From positions 571,448 through 635,447 of the forward strand of contig NZ_JAFMZM010000003.1 in assembly GCF_024436375.1 (NCBI RefSeq): 64,000 bases of DNA. The letters run 5' to 3'. The notes beneath the pieces are model-generated. The model had not been told where the DNA came from, did not search any database, and saw only the letters and a list, made by a program, of their open reading frames with translations. Positions 51,994-59,048 of this stretch are shown in pieces (the first letter of the stretch is position 1; each line of letters starts with the position of its first letter). Source of the DNA: Nocardioides astragali (GTDB taxonomy: Bacteria; Actinomycetota; Actinomycetes; Propionibacteriales; Nocardioidaceae). The position numbers and the translations under genes were made by a program.

Positions 51994-52689
51994 TCAACGC
52001 GTGACCTGCGCGCGGGCCGACAGCGTGCGCCCGTCGAGCTCGGCGACGACCATCCCTCGGAGATCGAGCAGCGCACGCGTCGCCGCCCGTTCGGCACCCC
52101 GGCGCGCCGCGCCCGCGGCCACGGCGGCTCGCAGCGCCGCGTCCTCGGCATCCATCCACGCCCGCACCTCGTCGAGCATGTTGTCCGGGAGCGGACCCAC
52201 CTCGGGCACCTGCACGACGAGCTGGAAGGCCGCCGTCGCGGTGCGACAGGTGGCACACGCCTCACCCACCGCCAGCGCCCGATTGCTCGGCCGGGCACGC
52301 GTGTCCTTCCCGACGACCACCAGCTGCACCGACAGCGCCGTCGCGGTGCAGTCCCAGCAGTCCTGCGTCCAGGCCGAGGCGACGTTGTCGAGCCGCGCCG
52401 AGCCCGGAGCCATCACGTAGACCACCTGAAGCGTGGTGCTCTCTCCCCGACACCCGGCGCAGGTCGTCGCGGTCGTGGCGACGGCGTCGGCCTTGACCTG
52501 CCCGCCTCTCGCCGCCACCTCGGCGACGGCCGAGTCCCGGTCGTGGAGACGCAAAGGGGAGGGCTGCGCGCTCGCGACCAGGTCGAGATCCCGTGCCTGG
52601 GTACGGCCCGGGCGTGGGGACGGGTCAGCGGATCCGGACAGCAGCAGCCCCGTCGTGACGACGAGGACGGCGAGCTCCCGGACGCTCAT
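51994..52689 (-). CDS. Secreted protein with three CxxC motifs at 34-residue period
   Basis: 231 aa, ATG 52689, overlapping the upstream protease-ATPase gene by ATGA. Residues 1-20 look like a signal peptide (MSVRELAVLVVTTGLLLSGS). CxxC pairs at C77/C80, C111/C114 and C145/C148 are exactly 34 residues apart, each followed by a strand like LQVVYV, VQLVVV, FQLVVQV. This reads as three tandem metal- or disulfide-bearing beta units, followed by a charged helical tail. No family recognised. Being coupled to the M50 fusion gene, it probably belongs to the same peptide system, for example as a thiol factor. Confidence 0.65.
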   Translation of the reverse strand: MSVRELAVLVVTTGLLLSGSADPSPRPGRTQARDLDLVASAQPSPLRLHDRDSAVAEVAARGGQVKADAVATTATTCAGCRGESTTLQVVYVMAPGSARLDNVASAWTQDCWDCTATALSVQLVVVGKDTRARPSNRALAVGEACATCRTATAAFQLVVQVPEVGPLPDNMLDEVRAWMDAEDAALRAAVAAGAARRGAERAATRALLDLRGMVVAELDGRTLSARAQVTR

Positions 52690-54962
52690 GGCCCCTCCGC
52701 GACGAAGTTGTCCGCCACGGCCGCCGCGATGTCGACGAGGCTCTCGCGGGTCCGGCGGTGGAGCGACGACATGTCGGTCAGTGCACCGGGCTCGAGGGCG
52801 GCGTCCCACGGGACCGTGACCACCCGCGCGCAGCGCTTCTCGAAGTGGCGGATCATCGGGGCGGGCGGCTCGCCCCCGCGCCGCTCCGCGTTGACCACCA
52901 CGACCGTGCGCGCGACGAGGTCGTCGAATCCGTGCTGGTCCATCCAGTCGAGGGTCAGCGCGCCGGCCCGTCCGCCGTCGAGCCCCGCGCGCACCACGAG
53001 CACGACCTGGTCCGCCTCGGTGAGCAGCCCCTGGTTGGCGCTGTCGAGGATCCCGGTGCCCGTGTCGAGCAGGATCAGGTTGTAGAAGCGGTCGAGCAGG
53101 CTGATCAGGCGGTGGTAGTCGTCGCGGCCGAGCGCCATCCCGATGCCGGGGTCGTCGTCGGAGGCGAGCACCTCGAGCCGCGACTCGGCGGCCTGGGAGG
53201 TGTAGCGGCGCAGCGTGGCGTACGTCGTGATCTGCCCGAGGTCGCGCAGCACGTCGGTGACCGTCCGGTCGTGCGGCGGCGCCACCCGGTGTGCCAGGTT
53301 GCCCGCGTCGGGGTTCGCGTCCACCGCGATCACGCGGTCGCCCCGCAGCAGGGCGAACGTGCTGCCCAGCGCCAGGGTGATCGTGGTCTTGCCGACACCG
53401 CCCTTCCGGCTCATCACCACCACCCGGCGCGAGCCGTCGATCGGCGTCCGCAGGCGGTGCTCGAGCTCTCGGCGCCGCTGCTCCGGGGCGCTCGGGCCGG
53501 GATTGAGCAGGTGGCCGCTCCCGCGGTAGACGGCGCTGCGCCAGCCATGGCGCGGGACCGGGGCGGGAGCGGCGTACATCACCTCGTCGGTGAAGTCGGC
53601 GGCCGAGACGACGTGCGGTGGGTCGGGCGGCGCCACCGCGTCGTACGTGTCCGCCGCGCTCGCGAGCCGCGCCGACACGTGTCCCCGGGCGAGGGCGCCC
53701 AGGGTCTCAAGGACCCGCCAGATGGCCAGCACAGCACCGAGGAGCGGAAGCAGCAGGAGGGCGATCGAGACGACCGCCAGTGCGAGGCCCGCCCAGTCTC
53801 GCCGTTCCCAGGCGACGTCGAAGACCAGCTGCTGGAGCCGGACCCCGTCGCGCCCCCGGGCGACGAACTCCGGCAGGTGCCAGATCGCCCAGCCGAACGC
53901 CGCCGTGAGCAGCGGCACCACCACCAGCACCCATCCGGTCACCAACCGTCGCGAGCGCGGGCGCAGCTCTCTGACGCGGGGGTCGTCGAGGTGCCCGGGC
54001 CGCAGGCTGCGGAGGACCGGGCCCACCCGGGCGAAGAGGTCCGGCACCCCGGCGAGGTCGGAGAGGACGTAGTAGCCGTCGAAGCGCACGACCGGGATGA
54101 GCTGCTGCAGCATCTGGAGCTGGAGCACGACGACGGTCAGGAGCAGCACCGCGCTCCCCGTGGCGAGGTACCCCGCCCCCAGCGCCAGCACCGTCAGCAC
54201 GTTGAAGTAGAGCCCACCCAGGTCCGTACGCACGCGTCCGGACCGACCGATCCGGTAGGAGTCGGTCACGTCGGTGTAGAACGCCGGGAAGACGAGGTAG
54301 AGCCCGAAGCCGATCTCACCGGGACGCGCGCCGCTGTAGCGACACGCCGCGGCGTGACCCAGCTCGTGAACGATCGCGGAGACCGTGAGCAGGGCGTAGA
54401 TCAGCAGAGCGATCGTCGGGGTCGCGAAGAGCTCGGCGACGGCCGCCCAGAAGCCGCCCCCCGCCAGCAGGGCGACGTCGGCAACGACGAGCGCGGCGAG
54501 AGCGGCGAGCACCAGAGGGCCCCAGAACAACGGTGCCAGCACGCCGGCCAGGCGTCCGGTCAGATGTGCCGGGATCAGCGTGCCCTTGGCCGTGAGGGCG
54601 AGCAGCGGTCGCGCCCGGAGCGGTCGCGCAGGCTCGGACGCCTCGTCGGGCAGGACGAGCCCCAGCGGCTCGAGCCGGGTGGTGACGAGGTGAGCGAGCC
54701 CGTCCACCGTGAGCGTCAGGCCGTACGCCGCGCTCACGTCGTCGGCGACCTCGGCCGCCGGTCGTGGAGGATCGACGGAACGGAGGACGAGGTGGAGCAG
54801 CTCGGACAGCTGCACCACCTGGTCGTCCTCGCGCCGGACCAGGAACGCCGGGTCCTTGAGGCCGGATCCCTGGACCGGGCCGAGGAACTCCAGGCCGCGC
54901 GCGCGTCGCCACCGCGGCTCGGTGGTCCGCGGTGGCTCGGTGAGGTGCTCGGTGGTTGTCAC
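52686..54962 (-). CDS. PqqD/RRE-like, M50 zinc protease and ParA/MinD ATPase fusion
   Basis: 758 aa if started at GTG 54962 (GTG 55073 is an alternative). Residues about 27-105 resemble a PqqD/RiPP-recognition domain (FLVRREDDQVVQLSELL, LVTTRLEPLG). Residues 130-430 are a polytopic M50 peptidase with HELGH at 199-203 and RFDGYYVLSDL (D295) in the second motif, as in the 'peptide zinc metalloprotease' group. Residues 510-750 are a ParA/MinD ATPase with Walker A SRKGGVGKTT at 518-527 and DANPDAGNLAH, similar to the MinD-like ATPases of type VII secretion loci. It sits downstream of two small peptide genes; I infer it recognises, cuts and helps export them. Confidence 0.8.
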   Translation of the reverse strand: MTTTEHLTEPPRTTEPRWRRARGLEFLGPVQGSGLKDPAFLVRREDDQVVQLSELLHLVLRSVDPPRPAAEVADDVSAAYGLTLTVDGLAHLVTTRLEPLGLVLPDEASEPARPLRARPLLALTAKGTLIPAHLTGRLAGVLAPLFWGPLVLAALAALVVADVALLAGGGFWAAVAELFATPTIALLIYALLTVSAIVHELGHAAACRYSGARPGEIGFGLYLVFPAFYTDVTDSYRIGRSGRVRTDLGGLYFNVLTVLALGAGYLATGSAVLLLTVVVLQLQMLQQLIPVVRFDGYYVLSDLAGVPDLFARVGPVLRSLRPGHLDDPRVRELRPRSRRLVTGWVLVVVPLLTAAFGWAIWHLPEFVARGRDGVRLQQLVFDVAWERRDWAGLALAVVSIALLLLPLLGAVLAIWRVLETLGALARGHVSARLASAADTYDAVAPPDPPHVVSAADFTDEVMYAAPAPVPRHGWRSAVYRGSGHLLNPGPSAPEQRRRELEHRLRTPIDGSRRVVVMSRKGGVGKTTITLALGSTFALLRGDRVIAVDANPDAGNLAHRVAPPHDRTVTDVLRDLGQITTYATLRRYTSQAAESRLEVLASDDDPGIGMALGRDDYHRLISLLDRFYNLILLDTGTGILDSANQGLLTEADQVVLVVRAGLDGGRAGALTLDWMDQHGFDDLVARTVVVVNAERRGGEPPAPMIRHFEKRCARVVTVPWDAALEPGALTDMSSLHRRTRESLVDIAAAVADNFVAEGP

Positions 54963-54970
54963 GATGATCG

Positions 54971-55028
54971 CTCTGGTGTGCTCTGGTGTGCTCTGCGGGT
55001 GCTCTGCGGGTGCTCTGCGGGTGCTCTG
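54971..55028 (-). repeat. Tandem 10-11 bp repeats before the protease-ATPase gene
   Basis: Six CTCTG-start units on the plus strand at 54971, 54981, 54991, 55002, 55013 and 55024 (CAGAG on the coding strand). The last three intervals are 11 bp, the first two 10 bp. The region separates the second peptide gene from the protease gene and lies just upstream of its GTG, so it may be a SARP-type activator array. If the gene starts at 55073 instead, these bases would encode low-complexity residues. Confidence 0.6.
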
Positions 55029-55091
55029 GGTCGATCGATCTGGCTGGACGGCGGATGCGCCAGAGCAACGCACCCGCCGCCCGGTCCGGGC

Positions 55092-55310
55092 TCACGGCAT
55101 GTGCACCTGGGTGGAGGCGAGGTACTGCAGCGCGAGTGCCTGGGCCTGGGAATTGATGGTCGCCGCATTGATGGCGAGGGCGAGGTTGACGCCCACGACG
55201 TTGGTGACGTTGACGCACGCGAACTGGCAGCTCAACGTCTCGCGACGAGGCAATGGCGTGGCCGTCTCGGCGTCCAGCTGGGCCATGTCGATCTCGGTTC
55301 GTCGGACCAT
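55092..55310 (-). CDS. Small peptide with LPxRETL motif, Cys-containing (peptide A)
   Basis: 72 aa, ATG 55310, with a perfect GGAGGTGA ribosome site 6 bp upstream. N-terminal charged part MVRRTEIDMAQLDAETAT, then LPRRETL at 20-26, then SCQFACVNV with C28 and C32, and an Asn/Ala-rich tail (NVVGVNLALAINAATINSQA). It aligns without gaps over 33 residues with peptide B (12 identities). This looks like a leader-core precursor: a short acidic leader ending in RETL and a hydrophobic core. No match to a known class. Confidence 0.7.
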   Translation of the reverse strand: MVRRTEIDMAQLDAETATPLPRRETLSCQFACVNVTNVVGVNLALAINAATINSQAQALALQYLASTQVHMP

Positions 55311-55359
55311 GCCGGTTCACCTCCTCTCGTGCTGGTCGGGTCGTCGGGCGGTCGTCCCA

Positions 55360-55386
55360 CGTGGCCTCCCGGCAGGGGAGGCCACG
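55360..55386 (-). terminator. Intercistronic hairpin between the two peptide genes
   Basis: Arms CGTGGCCTCCC (55360-55370) and GGGAGGCCACG (55376-55386), loop GGCAG, 9 bp after the peptide B stop. A strong 11-bp stem without a T tract; it may attenuate transcription or stabilise the upstream mRNA so that peptide B is made in excess. Confidence 0.65.
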
Positions 55387-55394
55387 CGAGGGCG

Positions 55395-55589
55395 TCAGCC
55401 CTGGGTCACCACGATCGTCTGTGCGGCGGCGCTGTTCGCGACGGCGTACAGGGACGCGGCGTTGAGGGCCATGGACGAGTTGCTCGCCACGATGTTCGCC
55501 CAGTTGTAGTTGCCGAAGGTCAGCGTCTCCCGCGTCGGAAGAAGCTCGGTGCGCTCGGAGTCGAGCTCGGTGAATGACAGTTCCCGCAT
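55395..55589 (-). CDS. Small peptide with LPxRETL motif (peptide B)
   Basis: 64 aa, ATG 55589, with GGGAGGTGA upstream. Residues 1-16 are acidic (SFTELDSERTEL), then LLPTRETL at 16-23, then a core with no Cys: TFGNYNWANIVASN, SSMALNAASLYAVA. It is a paralogue of peptide A immediately downstream. Both have the motif at nearly the same place and share an [IV]NAA[ST] block in the tail. First gene of the operon that leads to the RRE-protease-ATPase gene. Confidence 0.7.
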   Translation of the reverse strand: MRELSFTELDSERTELLPTRETLTFGNYNWANIVASNSSMALNAASLYAVANSAAAQTIVVTQG

Positions 55590-55647
55590 GATGTTCACCT
55601 CCCCCCGTGGCTGCGGTCGATCTGTGGCTGCCATGGCACCGTGCGCT

Positions 55648-55676
55648 GCGTGACCGGAGCGTGACTCGTGCGTGAT
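55648..55676. promoter_or_regulatory. Triplicate 7-bp direct repeats at 11-bp spacing (SARP-type box)
   Basis: GCGTGAC at 55648, GCGTGAC at 55659 and GCGTGAT at 55670, exactly one helical turn apart. This is the geometry bound by SARP activators. It lies 59-87 bp upstream of the peptide B start and in the divergent gap before the SARP gene at 55842. No convincing -10 is visible. Confidence 0.65.
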
Positions 55677-55841
55677 CACCGACCCACTAGCCGGATCAGC
55701 CTCGAAGCACGACCCCAATCCTGGGGAAGAACGTGTGTGCTCCGGGTGGACCTGATGCGACTCCGGCATTGTCGACGGGCAAGACATGCCGTGGCCCGGA
55801 GCGCCGTTGCCTCCCGGGCGCCGGAGCTCGGGGAGTGGGCC

Positions 55842-57443
55842 ATGCCGGAGGACAGCGATGCCACCGTGAGCCGTCGACTGCGCCTTCTGGGCGGGTGGCG
55901 GCTCATCGTGGACGGTGCGCCAGTCGCGATGGGCGGGCGCGAGCAACGGCTCACTGCGCTCCTTGCGATGACCGGGCACCGGGCCCGGGCGCAGGTGGCC
56001 GGCATCCTGTGGCCCGACAGCACGGACGCGAGGGCGCTCGCGAGCCTTCGGCGCGCCGTCCTCCAGGCCCAGCGGCGCAGCCCCGGTCTGCTCCTGGTGG
56101 ACCGGACGAGCATCGCGCTGGCGCCGGACGTCGTCGTCGACGTCGACGACCTGAGAGCCGCCGTGTCACGGGCCGGTGCGATGGACGCGGACCCTGACCT
56201 GCTCGCAGCCCTGGTGGGTGAGGAGCTGCTGCCCGACTGGTACGACGAGTGGGTCGGTCCGGAGCGTGAGCGGCTCCAGCAGCAGCGGGTCCGCGCGTTG
56301 GAACAGGTGTCACGTCAGGCCCTGGACCGCGGGGAGCACGCGTTCGCCGCCGACGCGGCCCACGCAGCCGTGGCCATCGAGCCGCTGCGTGAGTCGGCCA
56401 GCGAGCTCGCCATCCGCGCTCACCTGGGTCATGGCGACCGCGCTGCGGCCGTACGGGAGCTGGACCGCTATCGCGTCGTCCTGCAGGACGACCTCGGGGT
56501 CGTCCCCTCGCCGGCGCTCGAGGCGCTCGTCGGCTCGGTCGGGGCTCGTGTGCCTCCCGCACCCCAGCGTCCCGGACCGCCCGCGGAGCAGGTGACCGCG
56601 CTTCCCGCCGCTCCTGTGCGCGTGCCGCGGCAGCGGTCCGTCCCCGCCCCGGAGGTCGCCGAGCCGGGCGTCCCGCGGTCGCGGGCGCTGCTCGTGCCGG
56701 ACGTCGCCGAGCAGGACCTTGTGCCGCCACGGGCGCTACCGGTGCCCGAGCCGCGCACCCCGGCGTTGCGAGGTGCGCTCGGTCGGCTCGCGGCCGGTGC
56801 CGCTCTGGTCCTGGCCGGCTCCGTCGTCGTGGCCGGCGTCGGTCCGGAGAGCGGCGGCAGGACGAGGGCGTCGACCGACGGCGCGGTCGAGGGGCCTGCC
56901 GCCGCCGACCTGGGCGAGGACGTCCGGCGCGTCGTCGTCCGCGCCGGCAGGACCGTGGACGGCGCGGCTGCCTTCGTCGTCAGGGCCACCCGTCTGCCGG
57001 CGCGCGTCCGGCTCGAGATGGTCGGCCCCGAAGGGGTCAACGTCGTGCGCAGCGTCGTGGTGCGCAGCCGCGACGGCCAGCGGCTCGTCGTGGAGGGACT
57101 GGAGGCCGGCACCTACGCGTGGTCAGCGACCTCTCCGACCGCCGACCCGGTCGCCGGTCAGGTGCGGGTGGCGCAGCAGCAGGCGCAGGTAGCGGCCGCA
57201 GCCGGGCAGGAGGATGGTGGATCTGAGCCGCCGGCCACGACCGCGCCGACCCCCGGCGTACAGGCGACCCCGACGCCGGTCGTCGTGGCGACGCCGACCC
57301 CGACGCCGACCCCGACGCCCACGCCGACCCCGAGCCCGACGCAGCACCCGAGTCCGACCCCCCATCCCAGCCCGACCCCGCAACCCAGCCCGACCAGCGA
57401 GCCCACCGACCCCGGCACCACGGAGCCGGACCCGGTGGGGTGA
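55842..57443 (+). CDS. Membrane-anchored SARP/BTAD regulator
   Basis: 533 aa, ATG 55842 with GGGGAGTG upstream (ATG 55755 possible). Residues 11-95 form the OmpR-like winged helix (LRLLGGWRLIVDGAPVAMGGREQRLTALL ... WPDSTDARALASLRRAVLQAQ), and 100-235 the bacterial transcription activation domain (LLPDWYDEWVGPERERLQQQR, VVLQDDLGVVPSPAL). Unlike typical SARPs it continues through a Pro-rich linker to a membrane helix at about 311-334 and an extracellular domain with a (TP)n tail. It probably senses an external signal and switches on the adjacent peptide operon by the 11-bp repeats at 55648. Confidence 0.82.
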   Translation: MPEDSDATVSRRLRLLGGWRLIVDGAPVAMGGREQRLTALLAMTGHRARAQVAGILWPDSTDARALASLRRAVLQAQRRSPGLLLVDRTSIALAPDVVVDVDDLRAAVSRAGAMDADPDLLAALVGEELLPDWYDEWVGPERERLQQQRVRALEQVSRQALDRGEHAFAADAAHAAVAIEPLRESASELAIRAHLGHGDRAAAVRELDRYRVVLQDDLGVVPSPALEALVGSVGARVPPAPQRPGPPAEQVTALPAAPVRVPRQRSVPAPEVAEPGVPRSRALLVPDVAEQDLVPPRALPVPEPRTPALRGALGRLAAGAALVLAGSVVVAGVGPESGGRTRASTDGAVEGPAAADLGEDVRRVVVRAGRTVDGAAAFVVRATRLPARVRLEMVGPEGVNVVRSVVVRSRDGQRLVVEGLEAGTYAWSATSPTADPVAGQVRVAQQQAQVAAAAGQEDGGSEPPATTAPTPGVQATPTPVVVATPTPTPTPTPTPTPSPTQHPSPTPHPSPTPQPSPTSEPTDPGTTEPDPVG

Positions 57444-57454
57444 GGAGGAGTCGC

Positions 57455-58999
57455 ATGTCCCGCACCGACACGTCGTGCCGCCCCGTCACGGCCCCACGTT
57501 CCGCGGCTCTGGCCGTCCTCCTCGTGCTTGCCGTCCTGGTGGTGCCTCCGTCCGAGGCAGCGGCAGCCGCGGACGACACCGCTGAGCGCTGGTCCGGCTA
57601 TCGCATCCCGGGCAACGGTCGGGCCTCCGGCGGCTGGATCGGGGCCTACCGGGTGGGCGACACACCGGTGTACGTGGTCACTCCCGGACGCAAGCCCAAC
57701 CGCGCCGGATTCCGGCCTGCGAGGACGACCGATGACCTCTCCGGGAGGAAGGGCGCCACTCCGCGTGAGACCGAGCGCGCGGCATGGGTCCTCTCCAAGT
57801 ACGGCGGCTACAAGGACCCGGTCCAGGCTGCGGCCGTGGACGCGGCGGTCCTCCACCTGCTGGCAGGGTCCGCCTGGCAGCTCGGCGGGGTTCGCGGGGC
57901 GCCGCGCGTCAGGGCCAGCGGCGATCCGGCGACGGTGCGTCGGTTCGTACGCCTCATGCTGCGCCAGTCACGCGCCAGTGCGGGTTCCTACCACGCGAGC
58001 GTCAGCGCCGGCGCGGCCGACGTCGGCGGGGTCACCTCTGTGACGGTCCGCGTGACCGACGGTGGCGGTGGACCGGTCGCGGGGCTCCCGGTCAGCGTGA
58101 CATCGCCCGACGGCGGACCCTCGACCCCCGCGGCGGGCCCGATCGAGGCCGTCACGGGGGACGACGGACGAGCGCAGGTGCGCCTGGTCGCGCCCAAGGC
58201 CGGCTGGCGGACGGTCACCGCCGAGGTCCGGCAGGTACCCGATCACCGACTGCACGTCCGGGGCCCCGACCGCAAGGGCCAGGCGGCGGTGGCAGAAGCG
58301 GGTGCTCGGCGCACCGTGGTCGCCAGCACGCTTGCTGCCGTCCGCGGTCCCCAGACCCTGACGCTCGCCGCCGATCCGAGCCTGGTCGTGGTCGGCGCCC
58401 CGGCCAGGGTCGTCGCCACGATCGGCGGCGACGGCACCCGTCGCACGGCCACGGCGTCGCTCCAGGGACCGTTTGCCTCGGCGACCGCTGTGAACTGTGC
58501 CGGCGCATCAGCGGGGCAGGTCTCGGCGTCCGTGGCCGGCGACGGCGCCTACGCCCTGCCGTCGATCACGCCGTCCGGTGGGGGCTACTTCGCGTGGCGG
58601 GTGGCCGTCGACGGGACGGAGACCAGTCTCCCCGTGACGGCGTGCGACGCGCCGGTCAAGGTGCGCGCCCGGTCAGCGGTGTCGGTCGCGGCCCCGGCCA
58701 CCGCCGCACCGTTCGACGTGATCTCCGCACAGGTCACTGTCACGGGGTTGCCGTTCGGCGGGCCGGTCGACGTCACCACCGCGCTCTACGGCCCCTATGC
58801 GACTGCGGGCGAAGCCTGCACGGGCAACCATCGTGAGGTCACCCAACGCCGACCGGGCAACGGGACGTTCTCGTCCCTCAGCTTCCAGGTCGAGCAGAGC
58901 GGTTGGTACGCATGGCTTGCCTCGGTGCCCGAGGGCGACCTCTGGCTCGGATCGACCTCGGCCTGCGGAGTCGTCGGGACGCTCACACAGGTGCTTTGA
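57455..58999 (+). CDS. Secreted Ig-like protein with degenerate thioester-like domain
   Basis: 514 aa, ATG 57455 with GGAGGAG upstream, 11 bp after the SARP stop. Signal peptide about 1-40 (ALAVLLVLAVLVVPPSEAAA). Residues 50-150 contain GNGRASGGWIGAYRVGDTPVYVVTPG and AAVDAAVLHLLAG, resembling thioester-type adhesion domains but without the reactive Cys. Then two Ig-like segments (PVAGLPVSVTSPDGG; ALYGPYATAGEAC) with four Cys near the C-terminus. No anchor is visible. Linked to the SARP in one transcript, so perhaps its extracellular partner or part of the peptide system. Confidence 0.65.
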   Translation: MSRTDTSCRPVTAPRSAALAVLLVLAVLVVPPSEAAAAADDTAERWSGYRIPGNGRASGGWIGAYRVGDTPVYVVTPGRKPNRAGFRPARTTDDLSGRKGATPRETERAAWVLSKYGGYKDPVQAAAVDAAVLHLLAGSAWQLGGVRGAPRVRASGDPATVRRFVRLMLRQSRASAGSYHASVSAGAADVGGVTSVTVRVTDGGGGPVAGLPVSVTSPDGGPSTPAAGPIEAVTGDDGRAQVRLVAPKAGWRTVTAEVRQVPDHRLHVRGPDRKGQAAVAEAGARRTVVASTLAAVRGPQTLTLAADPSLVVVGAPARVVATIGGDGTRRTATASLQGPFASATAVNCAGASAGQVSASVAGDGAYALPSITPSGGGYFAWRVAVDGTETSLPVTACDAPVKVRARSAVSVAAPATAAPFDVISAQVTVTGLPFGGPVDVTTALYGPYATAGEACTGNHREVTQRRPGNGTFSSLSFQVEQSGWYAWLASVPEGDLWLGSTSACGVVGTLTQVL

Positions 59000-59002
59000 A
59001 CT

Positions 59003-59022
59003 AACAGTCAGGCTTGACTGTT
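59003..59022. promoter_or_regulatory. Candidate TetR operator
   Basis: Perfect dyad AACAGTCA / TGACTGTT with a 4-nt spacer GGCT, 26 bp upstream of the tetR start and overlapping a TTGACT -35-like element. TetR repressors typically bind their own promoter this way. Confidence 0.7.
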
Positions 59023-59048
59023 TGTTTGTACGCCGACATGCTGGCGCG

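Noticed and set aside
49131..52298. Open frame of 1055 codons on the minus strand under the FtsX permease
   Set aside because: Antisense of a clear permease gene, Arg/Gly-rich, without recognisable motifs.
53389..54962. ParA domain as a plasmid partition or conjugation marker
   Set aside because: It is fused to an M50 protease in one frame and no parB, origin or transfer genes are near, so it is part of the peptide locus.
54971..55028. The 10-11 bp tandem array as a CRISPR or telomere-like element
   Set aside because: Units are too short, have no spacers and occur only once beside the fusion gene.
52758..55577. Open frame of 939 codons on the plus strand through the peptide-protease locus
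   Set aside because: It mirrors the minus-strand protease gene, is made of His/Arg/Gly-rich low-complexity sequence and has no domain. High GC leaves few stops in the antisense frame.
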